A stretch of 12,617 bases of DNA from CAZTGZ01 sp044339595 (lineage in GTDB: Bacteria; Bacteroidota; Bacteroidia; NS11-12g; UBA9320), in contig JBIIVF010000067.1 in assembly GCA_044339595.1 (NCBI GenBank), positions 1-12,617 on the forward strand. Reading direction: 5' to 3'. The notes below the pieces were generated by a model, which worked only from the letters and a program-made list of their open reading frames with translations, had not been told where the DNA came from and searched no databases. The translations under genes were made by a program, and so were the position numbers. Shown one piece after another: positions 1 to 6,935 of this stretch (position 1 is the stretch's first letter; each line of letters starts with the position of its first letter).

Positions 1-17
1 TCTTCGGTGCCGGCGTC

Positions 18-69
18 GGGCTATCCGCTGCAAGTCCTCGTTCGTTCCTCTCTGCGGGCTTTCCGCTGC
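18..69. repeat. short direct repeat in GC-rich intergenic DNA
   Basis: The 14-mer GGGCTATCCGCTGC (18-31) recurs with one mismatch as GGGCTTTCCGCTGC (56-69), inside DNA clearly richer in GC than its surroundings. From memory, strings of this kind (gggctatccgct followed by ttccgctgctatccc) are dispersed between genes in several Bacteroidota genomes. I see no coding signal. It may be a dispersed intergenic repeat lying before the ABC transporter gene. Confidence 0.35.
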
Positions 70-157
70 TATCCCTGGCGCAAAAATCCGTGTACGATTT
101 TAATGGTTCAGACCCTTTAACATCCCTCAAAGCAAACTAACCCAATCTTTAATTGTC

Positions 158-165
158 TTAATTTG
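158..165 (+). promoter_or_regulatory. probable -7 box ahead of the ABC transporter
   Basis: TTAATTTG followed by C matches the Bacteroidota -7 consensus TAnnTTTG at seven of eight positions and ends 24 bases before the ATG at 190. I found no clear -33 TTTG at the usual spacing. The placement argues that the in-frame TTG at 163 lies inside the promoter and is not the start codon. Confidence 0.4.
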
Positions 166-189
166 CATCATCCAACTCAATCAAACCTT

Positions 190-2061
190 ATGGCCAGTTT
201 AAATTCCGGCGGAAAAATGAAAGCCGATATGCCCAAAGCAAAATTATCGGCAGATAATATTCGGCAATCTCTGTTCATCTTCCGGTATATCAAACCCTAT
301 CGCATTAAATTCATCGCCGCCTTGCTCTTTCTTTCTCTCGGCAGCGCCATGAGTTTGGCCTATCCTTATCTATTCGGTCAATTGATGGACATTGCAGCCG
401 GAAATGAAACCAAATATTTCGGACAAGATATCAGCAAAGTATTTTTAGTCATTGTAGCCCTTTTGGGTATCGGAACTGTGTTGTCGTATTTCAGAATCAC
501 CTGGTTTGCTATGGTCGGAGAAAAAGCCCTGGCAGACCTCCGTCTCGATTTATACGGTGGATTGCTTCGCTTACCCATGGCCTTTTTTGCGCAGCGAAGG
601 GTAGGCGAATTGATCAGCAGGGTAACCGCAGATCTAAGCCAGATACAAGATACCCTCAGCACCTTTCTGGCCAATGTGTTACGACAAAGTATCACTTTAA
701 TTGCAGGCATTGCCATCATTTTGGTGACCAACATAAAGCTTGCAGGCCTGATGCTATTGGTCATTCCCTTTGTGGTTTTATTCGCCTTTTTGTTTGGGAA
801 AAAAATCAGACAGATTTCGAGGGACACACAGGACAAACTGGCCGATACCGGCGTAATTTTAGAAGAAAGTTTGCAGGGTATCGCCAATGTAAAGGCCTTC
901 ACCAATGAGAAATTCGAAATTCAGAGATATAAAAAAGGCATCGGACTGGTGGTGGAAATGGCCATCAAAAATGCCCGATTTAGAGGGGCTTTTGCTGCCA
1001 CGGTGGTGTTATTTATGTTTGGTGCCATCTCATTGGTCATGTTTAGCGGCATCAAAATGATACAATCGGGAGAAATGCGCATTGGAGAACTGAATTCCTT
1101 CATTTTTTACGGCATGTTTATCGCCGGATCCATGGCCGGTTTCGCCGAAAACTACAATCAACTTCAAAAAACCGTCGGTGCTACCCAAAGGGTGCGGGAA
1201 ATCTTCGACGAAAAACGAGAAGATAACACTTTAGATCCCCACAGCAGTGCGGATCATAACAGCCATGTGGATTCAAATTTTCATGCAAATCTATCCTTTC
1301 AGAACATCCGGTTTTCTTACCCATCCCGGCCTGAACTTTCTGTGTTAAACGACATTTCCTTTACCATTCCCAACGGAAAAAAGGTGGCCTTGGTGGGAGG
1401 CAGTGGTGCCGGAAAAAGCACCATTACATCGCTGTTGCTGCGATTCTATCAACCCGATGCCGGAACCATATCCTTAAACGGAAAAGACATTAAAACCTTG
1501 AATCTACAGGCCTATCGCGAAAAAATCGGAATCGTTCCGCAAGATGCTATGTTATTCGGAGGCTCTATTCTTGAAAACATCCGTTATGGCAAGCCTGAAG
1601 CCACCGAATCAGAAATCACCGATGCGGCCGTCGCTGCCAATGCCGATGCCTTTATCCGCAGTTTTCCGCAAGAATATGAAACCACCGTGGGCGATCGGGG
1701 CATTAAACTTTCCGGCGGACAAAAACAACGCATCGCCATTGCCAGAGCCATCCTTAAAAATCCGGAAATTCTGATTTTGGATGAAGCTACCAGCAGTCTC
1801 GATTCAGCCTCAGAACATCTGGTGCAACAGGCCCTGGAAAGATTGTTGAAAAACCGAACCAGCCTGGTCATCGCACATCGCCTGAGCACCATTCGCGATG
1901 CCGATGAGATCATTGTTTTGGATCAGGGCAAAATTGCTGAACGCGGCACCCACGACCAACTTATTTCCCAAAATGGCATTTATGCCCGCTTTGTATCCTT
2001 GCAGTCTGTGGATGGGTTTATTGCCCTGCCCGATTCAAACACGGAGGAAACAACTCGTTGA
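190..2061 (+). CDS. ABC exporter, MsbA-type lipid/multidrug transporter (fused permease and ATPase)
   Basis: This is a half-transporter with an N-terminal membrane domain and a C-terminal ATPase, expected to work as a homodimer in the inner membrane. From the ATG at 190 it has 623 residues. Hydrophobic helices occupy roughly residues 35-315, and the ATPase follows from about 365. Visible motifs are Walker A GGSGAGKST (403-411), the Q-loop in VPQDAML (Q451), signature LSGGQ (507-511), Walker B ILILDEA (527-533) with catalytic Glu532, the D-loop SSLD and the H-loop His563. This is the arrangement of MsbA and related exporters. A histidine-rich, poorly conserved-looking stretch (HSSADHNSHVDSNFH, about 351-365) joins the two domains. 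I prefer ATG 190, or possibly the in-frame ATG at 217, over an upstream TTG at 163. The substrate cannot be read from sequence; the next gene suggests a lipid. Confidence 0.9.
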   Translation: MASLNSGGKMKADMPKAKLSADNIRQSLFIFRYIKPYRIKFIAALLFLSLGSAMSLAYPYLFGQLMDIAAGNETKYFGQDISKVFLVIVALLGIGTVLSYFRITWFAMVGEKALADLRLDLYGGLLRLPMAFFAQRRVGELISRVTADLSQIQDTLSTFLANVLRQSITLIAGIAIILVTNIKLAGLMLLVIPFVVLFAFLFGKKIRQISRDTQDKLADTGVILEESLQGIANVKAFTNEKFEIQRYKKGIGLVVEMAIKNARFRGAFAATVVLFMFGAISLVMFSGIKMIQSGEMRIGELNSFIFYGMFIAGSMAGFAENYNQLQKTVGATQRVREIFDEKREDNTLDPHSSADHNSHVDSNFHANLSFQNIRFSYPSRPELSVLNDISFTIPNGKKVALVGGSGAGKSTITSLLLRFYQPDAGTISLNGKDIKTLNLQAYREKIGIVPQDAMLFGGSILENIRYGKPEATESEITDAAVAANADAFIRSFPQEYETTVGDRGIKLSGGQKQRIAIARAILKNPEILILDEATSSLDSASEHLVQQALERLLKNRTSLVIAHRLSTIRDADEIIVLDQGKIAERGTHDQLISQNGIYARFVSLQSVDGFIALPDSNTEETTR

Positions 2062-2081
2062 TAAATCTCATAAGTACACCC

Positions 2082-2112
2082 TTTATTAAAGCATAACATT
2101 TCCTTAAATTTG
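2082..2112 (+). promoter_or_regulatory. promoter of the oxoamine synthase gene (-33 and -7)
   Basis: TTTA at 2082-2085 is followed after 19 bases by TAAATTTG at 2105-2112, a full match to the Bacteroidota -7 consensus TAnnTTTG. The ATG at 2131 lies 18 bases after the box, so the leader would be only about 11 bases. This makes the ATG the start, not the in-frame TTG at 2110, which sits inside the -7 box. Confidence 0.65.
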
Positions 2113-2130
2113 CCACAAAATTTAAAATCA

Positions 2131-3375
2131 ATGGATTTATTTGAGAAAATCATCAAAAACATGGGGCCTTTGGGCATGCACCTGAAAGAAGCTCATGGTT
2201 ATTTTACATTTCCAAAGCTAGAAGGTGAAATTGCACCCAGAATGAAGTTCAGGGGCAAGGAAAGACTGACCTGGAGTTTAAATAATTATCTCGGATTGGC
2301 CAATCATCCGGAAGTTCGCAGGGTAGATGCAGAAGCGGCTGCAGAATATGGACTGGCTTATCCCATGGGAGCCCGCATGATGAGCGGAAACAGCGATCAT
2401 CATGAAGCCCTCGAAAGGGAATTGGCCGAATTCGTCATGAAAGAAGATTGTATTCTTCTGAATTTCGGATATCAGGGCATATTGAGCGCCATTGATGCCT
2501 TGGTGGATAGAAGAGACATCATAGTTTATGATGCTGAAAGTCACGCTTGTATTATCGATGGCGTGCGTTTGCACCAGGGAAAACGCTTTGTGTATGCTCA
2601 CAATGACATCCCTAATCTCGAAAAACAACTCCAGCGTGCAACCAAACTGGCTGAAACAACCGGCGGAGCCATCTTGGTGATTACCGAAGGGGTTTTCGGC
2701 ATGAGCGGAAATCAGGGCAATATCAAAGACATTGTAGCCCTCAAAGATCGTTACGAGTTCAGATTAATGGTAGATGATGCGCACGGATTTGGCACCATGG
2801 GTAAAACCGGTGCAGGAACCGGAGAGCATCAGGGCGTTCAGGATGGCATCGACGTTTATTTCAGCACTTTTGCCAAGTCAATGGCGAGCATCGGGGCTTT
2901 TATCGCTGCCGACAAGAATGTGGTGGATTACCTCAGATACAATATGCGTTCACAGATATTTGCCAAGTCACTGCCGATGGCGCTGGTAATCGGTGCCCGC
3001 AAGAGACTGGATTTATTGAAAACAGATCCTTCGTTAAAAGACGACCTATGGAAAATTGTAGATGCCTTACAAGGTGGATTAAGAGAAGCCGGATTTAATA
3101 TCGGCACCACCACTACTTGCGTAACACCGGTTATTTTAAGTGGAACGGTTGCTGAAGCCACCCACCTCACCTTTGATCTTCGCGAAAACTACAATATTTT
3201 CTGCTCCATCGTGATGTATCCGGTGGTTCCAAAAGGTGTCATCATGTTGAGATTGATTCCAACCGCGGTGCATTCCATGGATGATGTAAAGATTACCATA
3301 CAGGCATTTAAAGAAATTGCAGAGAATCTGGCTGCCGGCAAGTATGTAGCCGAGAAGCTGGTTTCGGTAAATTGA
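2131..3375 (+). CDS. PLP-dependent alpha-oxoamine synthase, serine palmitoyltransferase type
   Basis: This is a class I/II fold-type I aminotransferase-like enzyme of 414 residues, in the range of bacterial serine palmitoyltransferases and of Kbl/BioF. The family condenses an amino acid with an acyl thioester and releases CO2. Landmarks are SLNNYLGL near residue 50, a histidine in DAESHACIIDG (His138) of the type that stacks on PLP, DDAHGFG (Asp215-His218) and the Schiff-base lysine in STFAKS (Lys249). The extended N-terminal region and the YPMGARMMSG segment resemble a Bacteroidota group that I associate with sphingolipid or sulfonolipid (capnine) long-chain base formation. The amino acid used (serine or cysteate) cannot be decided from sequence. 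It follows the ABC exporter by 69 bases with no terminator between, has its own promoter, and ends just before a strong terminator. Confidence 0.85.
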   Translation: MDLFEKIIKNMGPLGMHLKEAHGYFTFPKLEGEIAPRMKFRGKERLTWSLNNYLGLANHPEVRRVDAEAAAEYGLAYPMGARMMSGNSDHHEALERELAEFVMKEDCILLNFGYQGILSAIDALVDRRDIIVYDAESHACIIDGVRLHQGKRFVYAHNDIPNLEKQLQRATKLAETTGGAILVITEGVFGMSGNQGNIKDIVALKDRYEFRLMVDDAHGFGTMGKTGAGTGEHQGVQDGIDVYFSTFAKSMASIGAFIAADKNVVDYLRYNMRSQIFAKSLPMALVIGARKRLDLLKTDPSLKDDLWKIVDALQGGLREAGFNIGTTTTCVTPVILSGTVAEATHLTFDLRENYNIFCSIVMYPVVPKGVIMLRLIPTAVHSMDDVKITIQAFKEIAENLAAGKYVAEKLVSVN

Positions 3376-3391
3376 TATAATAATTCACTAT

Positions 3392-3427
3392 AAAAAAAAG
3401 CCCTTCAGAACCGGAGGGCTTTTTTTG
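3392..3427. terminator. bidirectional rho-independent terminator between convergent genes
   Basis: A run of A leads into AAGCCCT, a loop, then AGGGCTT and a run of T. Because A and T runs flank the stem on both sides, it can stop transcription from the oxoamine synthase gene on the plus strand and from the convergent gene ending at 3513 on the minus strand. Confidence 0.85.
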
Positions 3428-3512
3428 TGGGGTGACTTCTCAGGCAATCAAGGTCTACCGCAGGGGACCATGACGGCCACATAAATCGAATCACCGTTCA
3501 TGGCTGACTATA

Positions 3513-4448
3513 CTACCAATGCATCATCAACGAAAACTTCACTCCATTCACCCCATATACACTATCCGGAGTTCTGGCATCGATTCCCTTGATTTTTTGA
3601 CTCAGCATAAACTGATTGAACAACATTAGTTCCATGGAAATAGATTTTTTGTTTTTCAAGGCAAAGGAAACCCCTTGTCCCAGGTTGAGTTCTGCGCAGT
3701 GCGACGATACTTTGGTGTCTGTGCTGGCAGGAAACATCCATCCCGAATTATCCAGAAATAGAGTATCGTTTATTTGGTATTGGGACATAAACTGATATCG
3801 CCCATATTTCAGTTCTGCCGGGAAATAGAAGGTCGTATTTTTGTTGGGATGGTACATGTATTGATACCTCGCTCCTATGTTAAAGTAGCGGCTGTCACCC
3901 ATCACCAAGGCATATTCAGTATTCACTCCGGCCAAAGCATGTTTATTCAGATACTTCCCTGCTCCCAATATTAAGCAGACCGGAATATCGGCAGATGACT
4001 CAAATCCATTGAGGAAATGGTCATCGGGAGTAAAATCATGACGAATATTGAAATATCCCATGGTGATGCCTGCGCTCCATTCGACACCGGAATCCTTTCG
4101 GGCATGAATAACCACCGGCTTTATTTTGGTGGTGAACACTTTGTCGTATTCAAAGTATTTGAAATCCGAGCCTTTTAAAGAATACACTTTACCGTCCAGA
4201 TCTTTAAATGTCAGCACCCCGGTGCTTTGATCATAGTTCAGAATGTCTCCCTTCATTTCATAGGTAAAGGTTCGTGTGATGCCACGACTGTCCTTATGTT
4301 CCTTATACACGGCCACCACATCATAGATTTCAACTTTGGTGTTGGCGGCCGGTGTTTTGAGCGTTGAATCCATTTGGGCCCAAGCGGCGGTGTTGCTCAT
4401 GATCAAAATAATCCATAGGATGACTGAAGGGATGGTTTTTAGTGCCAT
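3513..4448 (-). CDS. secreted or outer-membrane beta-barrel protein of unknown function
   Basis: I do not recognise the family. The 311-residue protein starts with a clear signal peptide (hydrophobic residues 8-20, likely cut after AWA at residue 24). A beta-rich segment of about 75 residues follows (VEIYDVVAVYKEH through KYFEYDKVF), in which alternating patterns suggest a small globular domain. The remainder from about residue 122 alternates polar and hydrophobic or aromatic residues in strands (GITMGYFNIRHDF, ALAGVNTEYALV, NIGARYQYMY) and ends in Trp311. This fits an outer-membrane barrel, whose last strand usually ends in an aromatic residue. It is alone on this strand, convergent with the oxoamine synthase, and shares its terminator. 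Confidence 0.75.
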   Translation of the reverse strand: MALKTIPSVILWIILIMSNTAAWAQMDSTLKTPAANTKVEIYDVVAVYKEHKDSRGITRTFTYEMKGDILNYDQSTGVLTFKDLDGKVYSLKGSDFKYFEYDKVFTTKIKPVVIHARKDSGVEWSAGITMGYFNIRHDFTPDDHFLNGFESSADIPVCLILGAGKYLNKHALAGVNTEYALVMGDSRYFNIGARYQYMYHPNKNTTFYFPAELKYGRYQFMSQYQINDTLFLDNSGWMFPASTDTKVSSHCAELNLGQGVSFALKNKKSISMELMLFNQFMLSQKIKGIDARTPDSVYGVNGVKFSLMMHW

Positions 4449-4564
4449 ATCATGTTACATCAGACGGGGTCGCACCCGGGAAGAATGGTGACAGTAGATC
4501 AATTTCATTTTGGGTTTATCACAAAAAAAGGTGAAGGCTTATGGGTCAAGGCACTTTTCCGCGG

Positions 4565-4595
4565 CTAAATTAGACTTGAACAACTCAATTTCCAA
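4565..4595 (-). promoter_or_regulatory. possible promoter of the reverse beta-barrel gene
   Basis: On the minus strand TTG (4595-4593) is followed after 20 bases by TAATTTAG (4572-4565), seven of eight positions of TAnnTTTG. The leader to the ATG at 4448 would be about 110 bases. This is the best candidate upstream but is weak. Confidence 0.3.
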
Positions 4596-4729
4596 TGCAG
4601 AACAAAAAAGTACGGGGACATGTATGCCCGCTTAAAATGTATTTCTTCCGGTATCGGCGGTGGTTTATAAGGATGAACATGGGAATTGATTCACCCTGGA
4701 GAAAGCCCAGGTGTCTCCATAATACATGG

Positions 4730-4760
4730 TTTGATGGGATGAAAAAAAGGTGTATATTCG
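4730..4760 (+). promoter_or_regulatory. forward promoter reading into the cassette-like array
   Basis: TTTG (4730-4733), a 19-base spacer and TATATTCG (4753-4760) match the Bacteroidota -33 and -7 consensus, with one mismatch in the -7 box. No gene starts in the next 800 bases. The first boundary met downstream is the core site at 4816, so its only visible targets are the two gene-less units and the porin gene. The position is like that of the Pc promoter of an integron, which drives cassette genes. Confidence 0.55.
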
Positions 4761-4816
4761 CTAATACAAGCGAATTTAGGCTGTAATAGGATTATTTTTA
4801 CGCGGGTATACGCTAG

Positions 4817-5201
4817 TTAAGCCGCATTGAGAGTCTCTGCATTTTTTGTTTCAGCCGCAGGAGGCGCCTATCCATATCGCACCGCCTAAACGCGGCGCCG
4901 CTTGCGCAAGAGTAATCCCCCACGCCAAAGGCCGCCCAGCGTTTCGTCATCTGAAGCCATGACCTGTAACTTCATTTGCAAAAGTGGCAAAAGTGAGGGC
5001 TCAGGATTTTCGGATGTTGCACTTTTGCCGCAAATGAAGTCCAGGTCATTGTAATTTCGTTCCACTCTCAACGGCCGCTTAACAACGTGCAAACAAGAGC
5101 AGGGCATTTAGGTAATTTCAAACTTTTTTATACCTTTGGTTGATTGTGCTAAATCGATGATTAGGAATGCTATGCCCCTGCCCTCGCCTGCACGCAAAAC
5201 G
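4817..5201 (+). repeat. cassette-like unit 1, gene-less, first copy of a tandem duplication
   Basis: This 385-bp unit runs from the core GTTAAGC (G at 4816) to the core GTTAGGC (G at 5201). It is homologous to the next unit over its whole length. From 4842 to 5204 I count about 14 differences and no indel against 5228-5590; the first 25 bases are more diverged, with one indel. No plausible gene lies inside. Its main features are a 91-bp imperfect palindrome (4959-5049) and a terminal attC-like palindrome. Homology begins and ends at the core sites, which argues for unit-wise recombination and not for random tandem duplication. Confidence 0.7.
4959..5049. repeat. large imperfect palindrome, copy 1
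   Basis: Left arm ATGACCTG, ta, ACTTCATTTGC, a 6-base bulge, GGCAAAAGTG. Right arm CACTTTTGCC, GCAAATGAAGT, c, CAGGTCAT. The three paired blocks are 8, 11 and 10 bp around a loop of about 24 bases. As RNA or extruded DNA this would be a very stable hairpin. There is no T-run after it, so it is not a standard terminator. Confidence 0.75.
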
Positions 5202-5207
5202 TTAGGC
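5077..5207 (+). other. attC-like recombination site 1
   Basis: R'' box GCTTAAC (5077-5083, matches RYYYAAC), L'' CGTGCA (5086-5091), then GAGCAGGGCAT pairing with ATGCCCCTGCCCTC on the far side, L' TGCACG (5189-5194) and R' core GTTAGGC (5201-5207, matches GTTRRRY). The left end of the same unit has the core GTTAAGC, whose reverse complement is exactly this R'' box. The length of 131 bp is within the range known for attC sites. The unpaired spacers are unequal (2 and 6 bases), somewhat unlike textbook sites. Confidence 0.6.
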
Positions 5208-5587
5208 GACATTGAAAGTAACCTCGTTTTTTTGTTTCAGCCTTAGGAGGCGCCTATCCATAACGCACCGCCTAAACGCGGCGCCGCTTGCGCAAGAGTA
5301 ATCCCCCACGTCGAAGGCCGCCCAGCGTTTCGACATCTGAAGCCATGACCTGTAACTTCATTTGCAAAAGTGGCAAAAGTGAGGGCTCAGGATTTTCGGA
5401 TGTTGCACTTTTGCCGCAAATGAAGTCCAGGTCATTGTAATTTCGTTCCACTCTCAACGGCCGCTTAACAACGTGCAAGCGAAAGCAGGGCATTTAGGTA
5501 ATTTCAAACTTTTTTATACCTTTGGTTGATTGTGCTGAATCGATGGTTAGGAATGCTATGCCCCTGCCCTCGCCTGCACGCGGATCG
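5202..5587 (+). repeat. cassette-like unit 2, gene-less, second copy of the duplication
   Basis: This 386-bp unit from core GTTAGGC (5201) to core GTTATGT (5587) is about 96 percent identical to unit 1 over 363 bp, at a constant offset of 386. After 5590 the sequence is unrelated to that following unit 1. The copies differ at about 14 scattered bases. Those inside the shared 73-codon reverse frame mostly change the amino acid, so that frame is probably not a protein. Confidence 0.7.
5345..5435. repeat. large imperfect palindrome, copy 2
   Basis: This has the same sequence as the 91-bp palindrome in unit 1, with the 8, 11 and 10 bp arms intact. I see no difference between the two palindromes by eye, although the flanking DNA of the units does differ. 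This could reflect selection on the structure or a recent duplication. Confidence 0.75.
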
Positions 5588-5593
5588 TTATGT
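5463..5593 (+). other. attC-like recombination site 2
   Basis: It repeats site 1 with several changes: R'' GCTTAAC (5463-5469), CGTGCA/TGCACG inner boxes, the GCAGGGCAT/ATGCCCCTGC pairing, and R' GTTATGT (5587-5593). The reverse complement of the unit's own left core (GTTAGGC) matches R'' at six of seven positions. GTTATGT departs from GTTRRRY at one base, but the bases after GTTA belong to the next unit. Confidence 0.6.
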
Positions 5594-5643
5594 GCAAGCT
5601 TAAAGAACGATATCTCTAATATAACAGATAACATAAATGAAGA

Positions 5644-6846
5644 ATGAATTTTAACTTAAAACTGTTTTATAGAATTGCATTTTGGATTAGCCTTATTGGA
5701 CAATTGTTCAGAACCAATTCATCAATGCAAGTAAGGAGTTTTTTTTTAGTCCTATTTTGCTTTTTAAACAGCTTTCTATTTGCTCAAAATGATAGCATTT
5801 GGCAACAAAAGCCAACATTGAATATTTCAGGCTTTTTGGATGTTTTTTATGTTTATGATTTCAACCAACCACAAGGAACAGAAAGACAACCGTTTTTATT
5901 TAACCACAACCGACACAAAGAGTTTAACTTAAACTTAGGTTTTGTAAAACTTGGCTTGGAACATTCAAAGTATCGAGCAAATTTTGCTTTACAGACAGGA
6001 ACCTATTCCAATGACAATTATGCAGCAGAATCAGGTCTATTGAAAAATATTTTTGAAGCTAATGTTGGTTTGTCGCTAAATAAGAAAAATAATCTTTGGA
6101 TAGATGCAGGCGTTTTTGCTTCACATATTGGTTTTGAAAGTGCAATTTCCACTGACAATTGGACAATGACACGTTCCTTGTTGGCTGAAAATTCACCTTA
6201 TTTTTTGTCGGGAGCAAAATTGACCTATACCCCAAACGATAAATGGGAAATAGCAGGTCTAATAGTAAACGGTTGGCAACGCATCCAGCGACTTCAGGGA
6301 AATTCATTACCCTCATTTGGCACCCAGATAAATTTTAGTCCGACTGAAAAAGTTACTCTTAATTGGAGTACGTTCATCGGAACAGACGACCCCGACACAA
6401 CAAGAAGAATGCGATATTTCAACAATTTTTACGGACAATTTCAGCTAACCAAAAAGTTTGGTTTAATCGCAGGGTTTGACATTGGAACACAACAGAGAAT
6501 AAAAGGAAGCTCCGATTATGACTTTTGGTTTAGCCCTGTAATCATTGGACAATTTGCAATAAAAAAGACTTGGAAAACAGCAATAAGAGCAGAATATTAC
6601 CAAGATGAAACGGGAATAATCATCCCGTCAAGCACACCAAACGGATTTAAAACAACAGGACTTTCACTAAACCTTGACTACTCCCCGACACATAATATCA
6701 TTTGCCGACTTGAAGGACGTTGGTTAAACAATAAAGACAACATATTTGAAACCAAGACAACACCAACAAACAATAATTTCATAATAGGAACATCAATAGC
6801 AATCAGATTTTCAGAGACTTTAAAAGGTGAAAATACAATTCTATAA
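5644..6846 (+). CDS. BBP2/OmpL-like outer-membrane beta-barrel porin
   Basis: This is a putative outer-membrane porin of the beta-barrel porin-2 (OmpL-like) family, 400 residues from ATG 5644. Family hallmarks are GFLDVFYVYDFNQP, NRHKEFNLNLGFVKLGLEH, ALQTGTYSNDNYAAESG, the strongly conserved HIGFESAIS with TRSLLAENSPYF, NGWQRIQ, GNSLPSFGTQ and AIRAEYYQDETG. Starting at Met28 (position 5725) gives a classic signal peptide (MQVRSFFLVLFCFLNSFLFA, cut before QNDS). The 27 residues before it may not be translated, so 5725 is a serious alternative start. The gene fills cassette-like unit 3 (5588-6929): it starts 56 bases after the core and stops 24 bases before the attC-like R'' box. It is AT-richer than the chromosomal genes to the left, which suggests transfer. 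The substrate is unknown. Confidence 0.88.
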   Translation: MNFNLKLFYRIAFWISLIGQLFRTNSSMQVRSFFLVLFCFLNSFLFAQNDSIWQQKPTLNISGFLDVFYVYDFNQPQGTERQPFLFNHNRHKEFNLNLGFVKLGLEHSKYRANFALQTGTYSNDNYAAESGLLKNIFEANVGLSLNKKNNLWIDAGVFASHIGFESAISTDNWTMTRSLLAENSPYFLSGAKLTYTPNDKWEIAGLIVNGWQRIQRLQGNSLPSFGTQINFSPTEKVTLNWSTFIGTDDPDTTRRMRYFNNFYGQFQLTKKFGLIAGFDIGTQQRIKGSSDYDFWFSPVIIGQFAIKKTWKTAIRAEYYQDETGIIIPSSTPNGFKTTGLSLNLDYSPTHNIICRLEGRWLNNKDNIFETKTTPTNNNFIIGTSIAIRFSETLKGENTIL

Positions 6847-6870
6847 AACCGAAGAAAGAAGAAAGCCAGC

Positions 6871-6935
6871 ACATAACACATAAGGCTTACACGAAGCGTT
6901 GCCTCGCAACGGTTCGTTTTAAGCCTGTGTTGTCT
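6871..6935 (+). other. attC-like recombination site 3, after the porin gene
   Basis: R'' ACATAAC (6871-6877) is the exact reverse complement of GTTATGT, the core at the left end of the same unit (5587). Inside, GGCTTA, ACGAA and CGTTGC pair with TAAGCC, TTCGT and GCAACG around a 3-base ctc loop, with small bulges. The R' core is GTTGTCT (6929-6935). The compact 65-bp stem with unpaired bases and unpaired spacers beside the cores is close to textbook attC geometry. A simple terminator is less likely because there is no T-run after the closing stem. Confidence 0.65.

Larger units (their letters stand above)
4449..4815. other. intergenic region at the left edge of the cassette-like array
   Basis: I see no convincing gene in these 367 bases. 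They contain a weak reverse promoter for the beta-barrel gene, a strong forward promoter (4730-4760) and a 7-bp hairpin, ATTCGCT/AGCGAAT at 4757-4776, at the expected transcription start. An open frame of 63 codons at 4595-4786 has no recognisable features. No integrase gene is present here. Confidence 0.6.

Noticed and set aside
163..189. TTG at 163 as start of the ABC transporter
   Set aside because: It lies within a -7 box and adds nine residues with no family support. ATG 190 is preferred.
4595..4786. 63-codon forward open frame before the array
   Set aside because: It has no recognisable domain or upstream signal, and it overlaps the promoter at 4730-4760.
4886..5107. 73-codon reverse open frame in unit 1, with a close copy at 5272-5493 in unit 2
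   Set aside because: The frame crosses the large palindrome and part of the attC-like site, and most differences between the copies change the amino acid. It looks like a by-product of the repeat and not a protein.
4842..5590. Two long repeats as a possible CRISPR array or IS pair
   Set aside because: There are only two copies, 386 bp each, directly adjacent, with no short repeat-spacer pattern, no cas gene and no transposase inside. Core-site edges explain them better.
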